A stretch of DNA of 64,000 nt from Paraglaciecola arctica BSs20135 (GTDB lineage Bacteria > Pseudomonadota > Gammaproteobacteria > Enterobacterales > Alteromonadaceae): contig NZ_BAEO01000031.1 of assembly GCF_000314995.1 (NCBI RefSeq), positions 1 through 64,000 on the forward strand, given 5' to 3'. Position 1 is the stretch's first letter, and every line of letters starts with the position of its first letter. Positions 8,796 to 18,176 of this stretch are shown piece after piece. Below the pieces are notes generated by a model. That model saw only the letters and a program-made list of their open reading frames with translations, was not told the origin of the DNA and made no database searches. A program made the translations under genes and the position numbers.

Positions 8796-9254
8796 TTATA
8801 ATGGCTTGTTACAGATATCACATTCTTCTTTGATGATGGCAACACCAATAATAGGGCCCTGTAATACTGGAAATGGTGGTGTGTTTTTATCATTGTGCAA
8901 CATTAAATCAAATGCTCTGGCAACGTTTTTACCTTCAAACTTCACATCAAATGAGAAATTAACGAACTCTGCTTTACCTTTGGTTTTACTCGATATAATG
9001 CCACCGCCAGCAGTCCCGGCTTCATCACCAGTACTGGTTTTGAAGTTCGAGTCTTTCACACAAACGGGATTGCCATCACATTTTACTTTTTTAGTCCCTT
9101 TGGCAGTATCAGAAGACATAGCTATGTTTGGATAAGGTATAGGGATAGGGCCTGCCGGTGTAGGCGTTTTACACACATCAGGAAAAGCAATAGTGATCCC
9201 ATTACTTGCTTTATGCACTACAGACATAAAGTTAACACCTACACTAACGCTCAT
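8796..9254 (-). CDS. PAAR-like DUF4150 protein (T6SS spike tip)
   Basis: 152-aa protein. The N-terminal KASNGITIAFPDVCKTPTP, PIPYPNIAMSSD and KVKCDGNPVC motifs are typical of DUF4150, a PAAR-like family thought to cap the VgrG trimer. The STGDEAGTAGGGIIS and FDLMLHNDKNTP segments complete the domain. No toxin domain is fused, so the effector is probably encoded separately at 6660-7595. It starts 63 bp after the DUF6484 gene in the same leftward operon. Confidence 0.85.
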   Translation of the reverse strand: MSVSVGVNFMSVVHKASNGITIAFPDVCKTPTPAGPIPIPYPNIAMSSDTAKGTKKVKCDGNPVCVKDSNFKTSTGDEAGTAGGGIISSKTKGKAEFVNFSFDVKFEGKNVARAFDLMLHNDKNTPPFPVLQGPIIGVAIIKEECDICNKPL

Positions 9255-9317
9255 TAGATACTCCTAGTAATAAACATTTAATTGTCTTCTTTTAATCTAA
9301 CGTTGTTATTTCAAACA

Positions 9318-9785
9318 TTAGTTAACTTGTACGTTTGCGCCTTTTATTTTATTTGCGCCCGAAGATCGAGTGGTAATGTTTGTCCCTTTAATGGTCACCT
9401 TGCCATTTCGGGACAATGATAGAGAACTTTTTCCACATTTAAGTACCACTTCATTTTGTGCTTGTAGAATGATCTTTTTCCCATCGACATGAAGAGAAGA
9501 AGTTAACACATCCCCTAATAGCCCTGACGATGACTGATGCTCAGGATCCAAAGTATCAGAAATAAACCCCATAATAATAGGTATGTCGCCTCCCATAAAT
9601 AGGATGACGTTATTGCCTGATAGTAATAACGGATCATCCTTGATAGTAACTATAGCTTGAGCAACAACAGGTTTAATATGGCATGGGGAAGTAATCAAAG
9701 GCCTTTGTTGTTCATCCAACCCAATAAATTGACCAATAATAAGGTCACTAGTAGCTTCAAGCGGCAACGAATGTATTGCAGACAA
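9318..9785 (-). CDS. DUF6484 domain protein (VgrG-linked)
   Basis: 155-aa protein, beta-rich, matching DUF6484 proteins found immediately after vgrG. The C-terminus (IILQAQNEVVLKCGKSSLSLSRNGKVTIKG) repeats the beta-strand pattern of VgrG gp5-like tails, suggesting it adds to or packs on the spike. I place the start at a TTG (9785) because AGGAGA lies 7 bases upstream and the vgrG stop ends 1 base before it. A longer frame from an ATG at 9827 would overlap vgrG by 41 bp and lacks a clear ribosome binding site. Confidence 0.7.
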   Translation of the reverse strand: MSAIHSLPLEATSDLIIGQFIGLDEQQRPLITSPCHIKPVVAQAIVTIKDDPLLLSGNNVILFMGGDIPIIMGFISDTLDPEHQSSSGLLGDVLTSSLHVDGKKIILQAQNEVVLKCGKSSLSLSRNGKVTIKGTNITTRSSGANKIKGANVQVN

Positions 9786-9786
9786 A

Positions 9787-11883
9787 TTAATTCTCCTTAA
9801 TCTTGCTACCTTTAATGATAACGTCACCGCTTCCTTTCACGGTTATTTTTTTACCTTTAAGGGTAATATCACCATTCTTTTTCATGGTGATCATTGCTTT
9901 TCCAGTTTTAAAGGTGATTTCATCATCTGCTATAAATTGAATTTTCTTGGCATTGACGCTTAATTCCTTTTCGATGTTAATAGCACTTTTTCCTGCGATA
10001 GCTTCCTTGTTGTCTTTTCCTACTGACAGCGACCGGTTGTTACCTATAGTATCGCTATGATCGTCGGAAACGGTAAGTGTACGATTTTTACCTACACTCT
10101 CAGATTTATTTCCGCCAATTGACTCTGACTTATTCCCGCCTACTGATTCTGTTTTTTGCGCACCAATTGATTCAGCATATAAGCCGCCTACCGTTAATTC
10201 CATAGCCACACCAACGGATTCTGCAACGTTAACCATAACTGTCTCAGTTAAACTTCCGCCCACTGTAACCTGCATATTGGCGCCAATAGTTTCAGAATGG
10301 CTAGCGCCCACTTGTGTGGTTTTATTATTACCTATTGTTTCGCTAAGGCAATTCTCAACCATACTGTTGTAGTCTTTTTCAGCATGCATATAGAGTTCTT
10401 CTTTGCCTTTTTCATCTTCAAAGCGTAACTCATTAAAATTGCTGGTGTTGCCACCTTTAGTACTTCTGGTTTTTATGCCACTTTGGGTAGCATTTGCAGG
10501 TAGATCGTAAGGAGGCATAGACGTACCGTTATATACACTACCTATTATAATGGGCCTGTCTGGATCCCCACCTAAAAAATCAATTAACACTTCTTGCCCA
10601 ATACGGGGAATTTGGATCTGTCCCCAGTTTTTGCCAGCCCAAGTTTGGGCAACGCGTATCCAGCAAGAACTGTTTTCATCGGCTTGTCCATATCTGTCCC
10701 AATGAAAATGTACTTTGACCCGACCATATTTATCGGTCCAAATTTCTTCGCCAGCTTTACCCACCACCATGGCTGTTTGTGGCCCAACCATCTTGGGTTT
10801 TGTTGCAGTGATCTGGGTTCTGTAAACAACAGTTGAAGGAATAGCAGTAAACTCACTGGTAAATACTTCAGAATCGACTTGATTTGAATTTGATAAAAAT
10901 TCGTCAGATTGCAAATTACAACGGTAATGGGTGATAAGATATTGGCTATTTTGATCATCTCTATAATGATCTTTTAAACTAAAGTGACTGCCCGAAAATA
11001 AGGTTCTTACATTACTGTTTGCAATTTTAGTTTCGTAAGCGACATTCTCTTTTTCCATTAATAAACGGGTATATTCGGATCCCATACCACGCTCTTTATA
11101 TTTTCCAGGATAAGTAAATTTTTCTAATGAAGACAATGAGGCGGTTTTAGGATCAGTGGATACAAATTCCAAATTCTTTGATGGTGTTTCAAAATCAAAA
11201 TCTGACAGACGAATACCACCAGTTTTTATTTTCCTGTAGTTTTCCCACTTACTTATACCCTCAATATTAAACTGATTGCTGGTATCTTCCGCATGGTAAA
11301 ATGGAATATTTCCTTGATCTGACAAAATAGAACTGTCATCAGCCATTATGAAGGTATGTTTGCCGTCTGTATGTTCGAAATAATAATAAATGCCCTCTTG
11401 CTCCATTAACCTGGTAACAAAATTAAAGTCACTTTCATTAAACTGAACAACATATTCTTGAGGTTGATAAGTGCCTGTTAGTTTGATTTCATAATCTGAA
11501 AATCCTAATGAATCAAACACTTCTTGAATGATATCTGGGTAGCTTTTATCTTGGAATATTCGGCAGTTCTCGCTTAACTTCAGTAGCCAAAACCAAGGTC
11601 TGATCATGGCACCATAACGACTATATCTGTCAGTGTTAGGCAACTGGTGAAATTCAGTAACAAAACCGTTAAAGTAACGAACATCGTCTGCTGTTCCTAA
11701 ACGAACAGTGACATTTTTACCCATTAAATCGTCTAACGAAATATTATGATTTTCACTTATCAATTCGACGTCAATCGTAAATGGTCGAGCTAGATCTTCT
11801 ATAATTTCTGCTTTATAAAGCGCTAATTCGTCTTCGCTTAATGGAGTAGAGATAGCAATTAAACGATTTTCTTGTACAAGCAT
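9787..11883 (-). CDS. vgrG: VgrG (TssI), T6SS spike protein
   Basis: 698-aa full-length VgrG. The N-terminal gp27-like half contains FVTEFHQL, CRIFQDKSYPDIIQEVF and FVTRLMEQEGIYYYFEH. The gp5 OB-fold motif DKYGRVKVHFHWDR is near residue 380, followed by RIGQEVLIDFLGGDPDRPIIIG. Residues from about 510 to 640 are degenerate SxGxN repeats that form the trimeric beta-helix. It ends right after the needle, so it carries no extra effector domain. It is the first gene of the cassette, with the promoter presumably within 11884-12000. No other T6SS structural genes are in the window. Confidence 0.95.
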   Translation of the reverse strand: MLVQENRLIAISTPLSEDELALYKAEIIEDLARPFTIDVELISENHNISLDDLMGKNVTVRLGTADDVRYFNGFVTEFHQLPNTDRYSRYGAMIRPWFWLLKLSENCRIFQDKSYPDIIQEVFDSLGFSDYEIKLTGTYQPQEYVVQFNESDFNFVTRLMEQEGIYYYFEHTDGKHTFIMADDSSILSDQGNIPFYHAEDTSNQFNIEGISKWENYRKIKTGGIRLSDFDFETPSKNLEFVSTDPKTASLSSLEKFTYPGKYKERGMGSEYTRLLMEKENVAYETKIANSNVRTLFSGSHFSLKDHYRDDQNSQYLITHYRCNLQSDEFLSNSNQVDSEVFTSEFTAIPSTVVYRTQITATKPKMVGPQTAMVVGKAGEEIWTDKYGRVKVHFHWDRYGQADENSSCWIRVAQTWAGKNWGQIQIPRIGQEVLIDFLGGDPDRPIIIGSVYNGTSMPPYDLPANATQSGIKTRSTKGGNTSNFNELRFEDEKGKEELYMHAEKDYNSMVENCLSETIGNNKTTQVGASHSETIGANMQVTVGGSLTETVMVNVAESVGVAMELTVGGLYAESIGAQKTESVGGNKSESIGGNKSESVGKNRTLTVSDDHSDTIGNNRSLSVGKDNKEAIAGKSAINIEKELSVNAKKIQFIADDEITFKTGKAMITMKKNGDITLKGKKITVKGSGDVIIKGSKIKEN

Positions 11884-12585
11884 TTCAAACTTCCTTTCGT
11901 CTAGTCCTATTTACATTTAAAAATGTGAAGAAAAACAATTAATAATTACTTTGATTATACTAGTTTTACTAGATTAGTTTTTTCACAATATAGATTAAAG
12001 CATGATGTGGTCAATATTTTTACATATTTCTATGAAGCAATTCTTACAATTCAGCCATGTTCTGTAACCCTTCTATGAGGTATTTGCTGATTTTGCCAAT
12101 GTGCCTAGTATTGTTTTAGACTTCCAAAGAAGCTTTCTACCTCGGTATTAACACAGCAACCACCTTTCCATTCATACTGTGTTTATGCTTTGACGATATC
12201 AATTTTTTATACTCTTGACTCCCATTCAATAGGTATATCTATCCATTGAGAGTACTAAATCGAATAACTAAAGTAGCATCTCAGCACTAAATCTAGCCAT
12301 AACAAGTAATGTAGTTACAACTTTAAATTTGGTAATAAAATTATACCAACAATAGCATGGAGTTTGAGAAGAATTCTGTTTCATTTTTTAATTTGAACGC
12401 ACATTAAGGGATAGTCATAGATTTACATCTAAATAGAGATTTAACCAATACCCTAATTAGATTTTTACCGATATCTTATTGATATTCAGACAACACTACT
12501 CCAGAGCTGGGATAGAAGTGACAGGCTCTTGGATCGTGGTTTAGCGAAGCTGGAAATTGATTCCCCAGTTCAGTTGTTAGTTAAT
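11884..12585. other. Intergenic region upstream of vgrG
   Basis: About 700 bases with stop codons in all frames. It holds the presumed vgrG promoter near the right side of the gene, a short IS3 transposase remnant (12105-12179), and otherwise nothing I can identify. Confidence 0.5.
12105..12179 (-). pseudogene. IS3-family transposase fragment
   Basis: On the minus strand this stretch encodes WKGGCCVNTEVESFFGSLK, then QY and a stop. It closely follows the IS3 OrfB catalytic-region pattern GDCxDNAVVESFFGSLK, in which the E of VES is the last DDE residue. Only about 25 codons are recognisable, and flanking sequence in other frames is decayed. It marks an old insertion beside the T6SS cassette. 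Confidence 0.5.
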
Positions 12586-12828
12586 TTATATCCTTTTCAA
12601 AAACGTCTGCAATTCGAAAATTGTAAAATTAGTTATATCACCTTTTACCAACTTCCTAGCTTGTGATGGTGTTACGCCCAGCGTTTGAACTACATTTTTA
12701 ATAGGTGCAGCCTTAAGGTCTAACTTTTCGTGAATTATAGTCATCAGGTCTGAACATTGCTTATCAATTATTTCTTGTTCTGGAGAATCTGAAACAGCTT
12801 TCAATATGTTGTTGTGTTCTGGGGGCAT
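12586..12828 (-). CDS. Small HTH (XRE/HigA-like) protein
   Basis: 80-aa protein whose C-terminal half (IKNVVQTLGVTPSQARKLVKGDITNFTIFELQTFLKRI) matches the helix-turn-helix of the small XRE group often annotated as antitoxin or HTH_37, where the second helix pair ends in a phrase like FSLDRLMNFL. No partner toxin gene lies on either side. It is likely an orphan DNA-binding regulator or antitoxin remnant. Confidence 0.6.
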   Translation of the reverse strand: MPPEHNNILKAVSDSPEQEIIDKQCSDLMTIIHEKLDLKAAPIKNVVQTLGVTPSQARKLVKGDITNFTIFELQTFLKRI

Positions 12829-13106
12829 TTTGTAAAACTTTTATAGTAAGGCGCTTAACGTGCATTTGATTTTACATCATTTTAAGCCTGCGGCAAAATT
12901 AGGCTTCTCATAAACGAAATTTTTTTTAGCTAATAACAAAAACCATCCATTCAAAACCTATGATTTTGACTTGATATATGGGGTTTTAAGCGTTCATAGC
13001 TAATATGACTATTGTCAGTAGTTTTAAATCAAAAGGTAAAACTTATAAGGGGTTATCTTCTATATTATTGATAATAAGCTGTTGAGTTTGAGGCAACTCA
13101 AAGACA

Positions 13107-13874
13107 CTAATAAAGATTACGGGTCATACTATATCTTTCTCGGCATTTTGTTACTTGATTACGAGCTGCCTCAACAGCCTCAACTTCAGTCGCTTCCAAA
13201 ATACCATCTATTACTCGCATTAAATGACCTCGCATCAATTCGCGAGCTGCCTGAGCATTATGTGCTTTTAAAGCTTCATAAACTTCACGGTGCTCTTCAA
13301 CAGATGGTTTAACGCCACAATCGCGCACTTTTTGATACATACGCCTAGTGAGGACTGATCTTTCTCTCTCATCCCAAAGTCCTTCAATAACCGAAGTAAT
13401 AGCACTATTATTTGTTGCTCTGGCTATAATCATATGGAATTTTTTATCAGCCGCTTCATGAGTCTCTATATCATTATTATTTTCACAAGCCATCTCATTT
13501 AAAGTTTCAGCAAGTTGCGCTAATTCGTCATCAGTTATCATAGATGCCGCTAGAGCAGCAGCTTCACCTTCAAATAATGCTCTTGCTTCAGTTAACTCAA
13601 ATGGACCGACATCTTTATCAGAAAAACGACTTTTCCTTTTGCGACTTTCAATCACATAAACGCCTGAGCCCATACGTACTTCAACAAAACTTTCTAGTTC
13701 AAGAGCAATGACAGCTTCACGGATCGTTGGGCGACTGACACTAAACATCGAAGCTAAGTCTCGTTCTGCAGGTAAACGCATACCCACCGTATATTTTCCC
13801 GATTCGATTAAAGCGACTAATTTTTCAGCCACTTGTTGGTAAAGACGTGGCGTTTTTACAGTTGGTGATCCCAT
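13107..13874 (-). CDS. FadR/UxuR-type GntR regulator
   Basis: 255-aa repressor. The N-terminal winged helix contains VAEKLVALIESGKYTVGMRLPAERDLASMFSVSRPTIREAVIALE, typical of FadR-subfamily GntR proteins. The C-terminal FCD ligand domain carries FHMIIARATNN and an EEHREVYEALKAHN motif whose Glu/His ligands bind a metal. It follows uxuA, 158 bp downstream on the same strand, so the likely effector is an intermediate of hexuronate degradation (fructuronate or mannonate). A candidate operator lies just upstream. Confidence 0.8.
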   Translation of the reverse strand: MGSPTVKTPRLYQQVAEKLVALIESGKYTVGMRLPAERDLASMFSVSRPTIREAVIALELESFVEVRMGSGVYVIESRKRKSRFSDKDVGPFELTEARALFEGEAAALAASMITDDELAQLAETLNEMACENNNDIETHEAADKKFHMIIARATNNSAITSVIEGLWDERERSVLTRRMYQKVRDCGVKPSVEEHREVYEALKAHNAQAARELMRGHLMRVIDGILEATEVEAVEAARNQVTKCRERYSMTRNLY

Positions 13875-13915
13875 AATATTTTATTCACTAGAAGTTAATG
13901 TAATTAACGAACCAC

Positions 13916-13938
13916 ACCAAATATTTGGTAGCTACTAA
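13916..13938. promoter_or_regulatory. Candidate operator for the GntR regulator
   Basis: TTGGTAGCTACTAA (13925-13938) is a dyad with one mismatch and matches the TTGGTA-N2-TACCAA form of UxuR/ExuR-type sites. It overlaps a second perfect palindrome, ACCAAATATTTGGT (13916-13929). The pair lies about 40-65 bp upstream of the regulator start, consistent with autoregulation. Binding is inferred. Confidence 0.45.
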
Positions 13939-14032
13939 TACATATCATATTGGTTACTTTTATAAAAAAACAATAGCTTCCCCAATTATCAATATAAATG
14001 CTATGGAAATGGTAGAAACATATATCGTAAAT

Positions 14033-15229
14033 TTAAGCTACGCTCTTAAGTGCTTTAATAACACCTCTAATTTCGGCTAAACCTTTCAAACGACCGATAC
14101 AAGAATACCCTGGATTTCCCTGTTTATTGATATCGTCTAAAATTTGATGACCATGATCCGGCCTGATAAATATTTCATGACTAGTTTCGCCAACATCACG
14201 GGATTTCTCCTCAGCCAATAAGGCAGAAATCACCCCGACCATATCAACATCGCTTGATAGATGTTCAGCCTCATAAAATGAACGCTGTTCATTTTTATCG
14301 CGACATACGCCACGTAAATGAGCAAAATGAATGCGCGAACCATATACTTTAGCCATTAGCGGCAAATTATTATCCGGGCGGCTGCCGTAGGTCCCTGCAC
14401 ATAAAGTAATACCGTTAGCTGGGCTTGGCAGTGCTGAAAATAGAATATCTAAATCTTCTGACGTACAAATAATCCGTGGTAAACCTAACATGTCCCTTGG
14501 TGGATCATCGGGGTGAATAGCTAATTTAACACCTAATTGTTCCGCTTTAGGTAACACTTGCGCCAAAAATGAGAATAGATTCTTTCTAAGAATATCTTTG
14601 GTTATGTCTTTATAATTTTCCAGCATATTACGAAAATTATCGATAGTGTAACCATCCGTCATTTTCCCAGGTAAACCTGCGATAATATTTTTCGTTAATA
14701 GCGCTTTTTCGTCTTCAGACATTGCTAACAAAGTTAGTTTTGCTTGCCTTAATTCATCATCTGAATAATCGGCTTCAGCATTTTCTCTCTTTAAAATATA
14801 CAGATCAAAAGCCGCAAATTTTTGTTGGTCAAATCTTAGTGCATAACCTCCATTGGGTAATTGAAATTTTAAATCCGTTCGAGTCCAATCAATTACTGGC
14901 ATAAAATTATAACAAATTGTTTTAATGCCACATTTTGCTAAGTTTTCCATTGATGTGATCCAAGCATCTACATAGCGTTGATTATTTTCACGCCCTAACT
15001 TAATATCTTCATGCACAGCAATACTTTCAACAACGGACCAAACTAAAGAGCATTGAGGTGTATTGTCCTTTTCAATTAACTCTTTGTGAGCTTGAATTTG
15101 CTCTACAGGCCACACTTCACCAGTTGGTATAGTGTGTAAAGCACTAACGATATCTGTGGCTCCAGTTTGTCTAATGTCTGCTATTGATACCGGGTCATTA
15201 GGACCAAACCATCTCCAAGCTTCACGCAT
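14033..15229 (-). CDS. uxuA: Mannonate dehydratase
   Basis: 398-aa enzyme that dehydrates D-mannonate to 2-keto-3-deoxygluconate (EC 4.2.1.8) in glucuronate/alginate-type sugar acid catabolism. Family features seen: MREAWRWFGPNDPVSIADIRQTGA at the start, ICYNFMPVIDWTRT, LAIHPDDPPRDMLGLPRI, NGITLCAGTYGSRPDN, HFAHLRGV and FIRPDHGHQ, which carry the metal and substrate ligands. GGAG lies 9 bases upstream of the ATG. The GntR regulator follows on the same strand. Other uxu/kdg genes are not in the window. Confidence 0.95.
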   Translation of the reverse strand: MREAWRWFGPNDPVSIADIRQTGATDIVSALHTIPTGEVWPVEQIQAHKELIEKDNTPQCSLVWSVVESIAVHEDIKLGRENNQRYVDAWITSMENLAKCGIKTICYNFMPVIDWTRTDLKFQLPNGGYALRFDQQKFAAFDLYILKRENAEADYSDDELRQAKLTLLAMSEDEKALLTKNIIAGLPGKMTDGYTIDNFRNMLENYKDITKDILRKNLFSFLAQVLPKAEQLGVKLAIHPDDPPRDMLGLPRIICTSEDLDILFSALPSPANGITLCAGTYGSRPDNNLPLMAKVYGSRIHFAHLRGVCRDKNEQRSFYEAEHLSSDVDMVGVISALLAEEKSRDVGETSHEIFIRPDHGHQILDDINKQGNPGYSCIGRLKGLAEIRGVIKALKSVA

Positions 15230-15989
15230 TATAAAATCTCCATTGTTTGATTATTATTGTCTTTGCCGTTGTTCAACGTATTTGATGTTACGGCCATAAT
15301 TTGTATGTTCTGTTAGCTAACCCAAGAGCTGATTAAACGGCCAGTTTTCTGCTTAATCATGACCTAGTAAGCTTATGGATTGTTTTACCTTGAGCTTCAA
15401 TTACATCATCGTTCTAAAGGCTCGCAATCGACGAAACTCCATAGTCAGATTCGTTCGGCCTTATTTAACCTATTTTCAAATATCAAGTTAAAATAAATAT
15501 AACAGATACACTATTGGTAAGTCCAAAATTAATATCACTTATTTTATAACGATCTTATATAAATAGGGCATCTCATAGACAAAGCGCCAAAAATCAGTTG
15601 GTTAGTTTTCAGCTATTGGGGAAGTTGTTGTTATTTTCTAATCAAAATGAAAAAAAACTGGTAAGGCCGATTACCCGCCATTTATATGGGTCGGAATAGT
15701 AAACTTTTGATAATGTATCAGACTAAGATTGCGATATTCAAGAATGTAGAATTGAAGATTTTATGCTTAGTATTGGTAGCGTTTAGGAGGTTATTCTTAA
15801 TATTTCTCCTAATGTCTCTTAGGTGTTGCAAGTGATAATAATGTGTTCAACCCAATTCGAGCTTCACTTAAGCTATTTTGAAAAACTTTTATTAGTTCGA
15901 ATCATCACAATTTAACAGCGCTCCTAGCTTTCCTAAATAAATTCGTTACCATATTAAGCATATCGTCCTAATTTTGTCATAGCTTTCAT
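15230..15989. other. Intergenic region between uxuA and the antiporter gene
   Basis: About 760 bases separating divergent genes. It must hold the promoters of uxuA (left) and the KefB-like gene (right). A TTGGTAAGTCCAA dyad at 15514-15526 is a weak candidate for a further UxuR-type site. I see no gene. Confidence 0.4.
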
Positions 15990-17570
15990 ATGGAATTCGC
16001 ATTTATTCTCCTAGCATTCATCTGTGGTTTAGGCCTTAAGTTAGTTGGGTTACCTCCTTTAATTGGTTACTTGATTGCTGGCTTTACACTGAATTACCTT
16101 GGTTTTCAGTCATCAGACTCTTTACAGACTATTGCCAATTTAGGCATTACCTTAATGTTGTTTACCATTGGCTTAAAACTCAACGTACGTGATTTATATA
16201 AAAAAGAAGTTTGGCTGGGCAGTATTTGCCACACTGTTATATGGGTAACCTTAGTCAATATATTGTTATTTGCTTTCTCTTGGCTCGGTTTAGCTACTTT
16301 TGCAGACTTAGACTGGTCCACCCAAGCCCTACTGGCTTTTTCATTAAGTTTCAGCAGCACAGTGTGTATTGTAAAAATTCTTGAAGAAAGTGGCGAAATC
16401 AAAACCCGCCATGGCAAATTAGCCATTGGCATATTGATTATGCAGGACATAGTAGCAGTGCTGTTTCTGGTCATAGCTACCGGCAAAGTACCCTCGGTGT
16501 GGGCCTTACTTTTGTTATTATTATTTTTCGCGAAACCTTTGTGGAGTATGGTATTAGAACGTGTGGGACATGGCGAATTACTAATATTGTCGGGTTTTTT
16601 GTTCGCATTGGGAGGGTATGAACTATTTAAGGCGGTAGGAATTAAAGGCGATCTAGGGGCATTGATTGTTGGAATGTTTATAGCTACCCATGTTAAGTCA
16701 TCTGAAATGTCAAAAGCGCTAATGGATTTTAAAGATATTTTTCTGGTTGGTTTCTTCCTTACCATTGGTTTTAGTGCGCTCCCTACCCTAGATTTAATAA
16801 TGACAGCCGTATTACTCTGTCTGTTAATCCCCATCAAATTTATTTTGTTCTTTTCGTTATTTACTTTATTAAAATTAAGGGCGCGCACCAGTTATTTAGC
16901 GAGTTTAGTATTATCTAACTACAGTGAGTTTGGTCTTATTGTTGTGGCATTGGTTGTTAGCCTAGGTTGGCTTAGTGCAGACTGGTTAGTCGTTTTAGCT
17001 TTGGCAGTGTCATTCTCATTTGTGTTAACAGGCTTAGCTTACAAAACCTCGCATAACCAATACACTCACTTTAAAGATAGACTTAAGTCTTTCGAAAGTA
17101 AGCATCGATTACTTGAGGATGTCTACGTACAACCTACAGGTGCTGAAATTATCGTAATTGGACTTGGAAGAGTTGGAAAAGGCGCTTATTCATCTTTAAA
17201 CACTATTGTAGGTAACAAAGTCTGGGGTATGGATGCTGATCGTACTCGTGTACGACTACTTAATAAAATGGGTTATCAGGCCATGGTCGGAGATGGCGAC
17301 GATGTTGATTTATGGGAAAATATGGACCTAACCCAAATACAATTAATCTTATTAGCATTACCTTCAATTGAAGATATCAGCAATATTACTGAACAACTCC
17401 AACATGCAAATTATACAGGAAAAATAGCTTCGATAGCCCGTTACGAAGATGAAATACAACCACTGATTGATGCTGGATCAGATAAAGTATTTAACTTCTT
17501 TACCGAAGCAGGAACAGGTTTTGCTGAAGAAAGTCTGCAACTTTTACCGCAACATTCAAAGCCTCAATAG
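15990..17570 (+). CDS. KefB-like monovalent cation:proton antiporter (CPA2)
   Basis: 526-aa inner-membrane protein. Residues 1-350 form about 11-13 hydrophobic segments of the Na_H_Exchanger fold, with GLPPLIGYLIAGF near the N-terminus and the QDIVAVLFL motif with its transport-site Asp. Residues about 383-510 form a TrkA-N/RCK domain with the dinucleotide-binding EIIVIGLGRVGKG. This layout is that of KefB/KefC/YbaL K+ efflux systems. The C-terminus is shorter than in KefC. Substrate (K+ or Na+) cannot be told from sequence. Confidence 0.85.
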   Translation: MEFAFILLAFICGLGLKLVGLPPLIGYLIAGFTLNYLGFQSSDSLQTIANLGITLMLFTIGLKLNVRDLYKKEVWLGSICHTVIWVTLVNILLFAFSWLGLATFADLDWSTQALLAFSLSFSSTVCIVKILEESGEIKTRHGKLAIGILIMQDIVAVLFLVIATGKVPSVWALLLLLLFFAKPLWSMVLERVGHGELLILSGFLFALGGYELFKAVGIKGDLGALIVGMFIATHVKSSEMSKALMDFKDIFLVGFFLTIGFSALPTLDLIMTAVLLCLLIPIKFILFFSLFTLLKLRARTSYLASLVLSNYSEFGLIVVALVVSLGWLSADWLVVLALAVSFSFVLTGLAYKTSHNQYTHFKDRLKSFESKHRLLEDVYVQPTGAEIIVIGLGRVGKGAYSSLNTIVGNKVWGMDADRTRVRLLNKMGYQAMVGDGDDVDLWENMDLTQIQLILLALPSIEDISNITEQLQHANYTGKIASIARYEDEIQPLIDAGSDKVFNFFTEAGTGFAEESLQLLPQHSKPQ

Positions 17571-17583
17571 AGATCAAAACAAG

Positions 17584-17598
17584 AATCGTTATCATTAT
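17584..17598. promoter_or_regulatory. Fur-box-like sequence upstream of bacterioferritin genes
   Basis: Read on the minus strand, this is ATAATGATAACGATT, which matches 13 of 15 central positions of the Fur consensus. It lies about 105-120 bp upstream of the first bfr start. Iron regulation is plausible for bacterioferritin but unproven. Confidence 0.3.
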
Positions 17599-17701
17599 GT
17601 ATCACATTGTTTTATAAGATGTTTTTTAATTAATTGGTGGTTATTCACTGCACTTAAGTCTATACTTTTACGCATTAGTTATTATCCACGGATTAGATAC
17701 A

Positions 17702-18175
17702 ATGAAAGGCGACAAACAAGTATTAGGCGTATTAAATGAAATACTGACCTTCGAACTCACTTCAATCAATCAGTATTTTTTACATGCACGTATGTTTAAA
17801 AACTGGGGATTAGAAAAACTCAATAACACTTCCTATAAAAAATCTATCAAAGATATGAAACAAGCCGATCAGTTAATTGAACGTATTTTGTTTCTAGAAG
17901 GTTTACCTAACTTACAAATGTTGGGAAAATTGATGATTGGTGAAGAAACCAGTGAAATGCTGAACTGCGATATGGCCTTTCAGAATTCACAAATACCTTT
18001 ATTAAAAAAAGCCATCAGTCTGTGTGAAGAGTTACAAGATTTTGTATCTCGTGATTTGTTTGAATCCATTTTAAGTTACGAAGAAGACCATATTGATTGG
18101 ATTGAAACCCAACTATATCAGATCAAACATTTAGGGTTAGAAAACTATTTACAAAGCCAAGTCGAAGGGGATTAA
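17702..18175 (+). CDS. bfr: Bacterioferritin, heme-binding-type subunit
   Basis: 157-aa four-helix-bundle iron-storage subunit very similar to E. coli Bfr. Met52, the heme ligand at the subunit dimer interface, is present (DMKQAD). Several ferroxidase-centre ligands are changed: position 51 is Asp, 54 is Gln and 94 is Gln, while E18, E127 and H130 remain. This fits the beta-type (heme) subunit of two-component bacterioferritins, with weak or no iron-oxidation activity of its own. The next gene starts 1 base after its stop and encodes the complementary subunit. Confidence 0.9.
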   Translation: MKGDKQVLGVLNEILTFELTSINQYFLHARMFKNWGLEKLNNTSYKKSIKDMKQADQLIERILFLEGLPNLQMLGKLMIGEETSEMLNCDMAFQNSQIPLLKKAISLCEELQDFVSRDLFESILSYEEDHIDWIETQLYQIKHLGLENYLQSQVEGD

Positions 18176-18176
18176 C

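Noticed and set aside
10584-10958. Frame on the minus strand inside vgrG
   Set aside because: Out-of-frame shadow of vgrG without its own signals.
13082-13312. Plus-strand frame over the GntR gene
   Set aside because: Antisense to a well-supported regulator; a shadow frame.
15514-15526. TTGGTAAGTCCAA as a second UxuR operator for uxuA
   Set aside because: About 285 bp upstream of uxuA and only a 4-bp arm match; could be chance.
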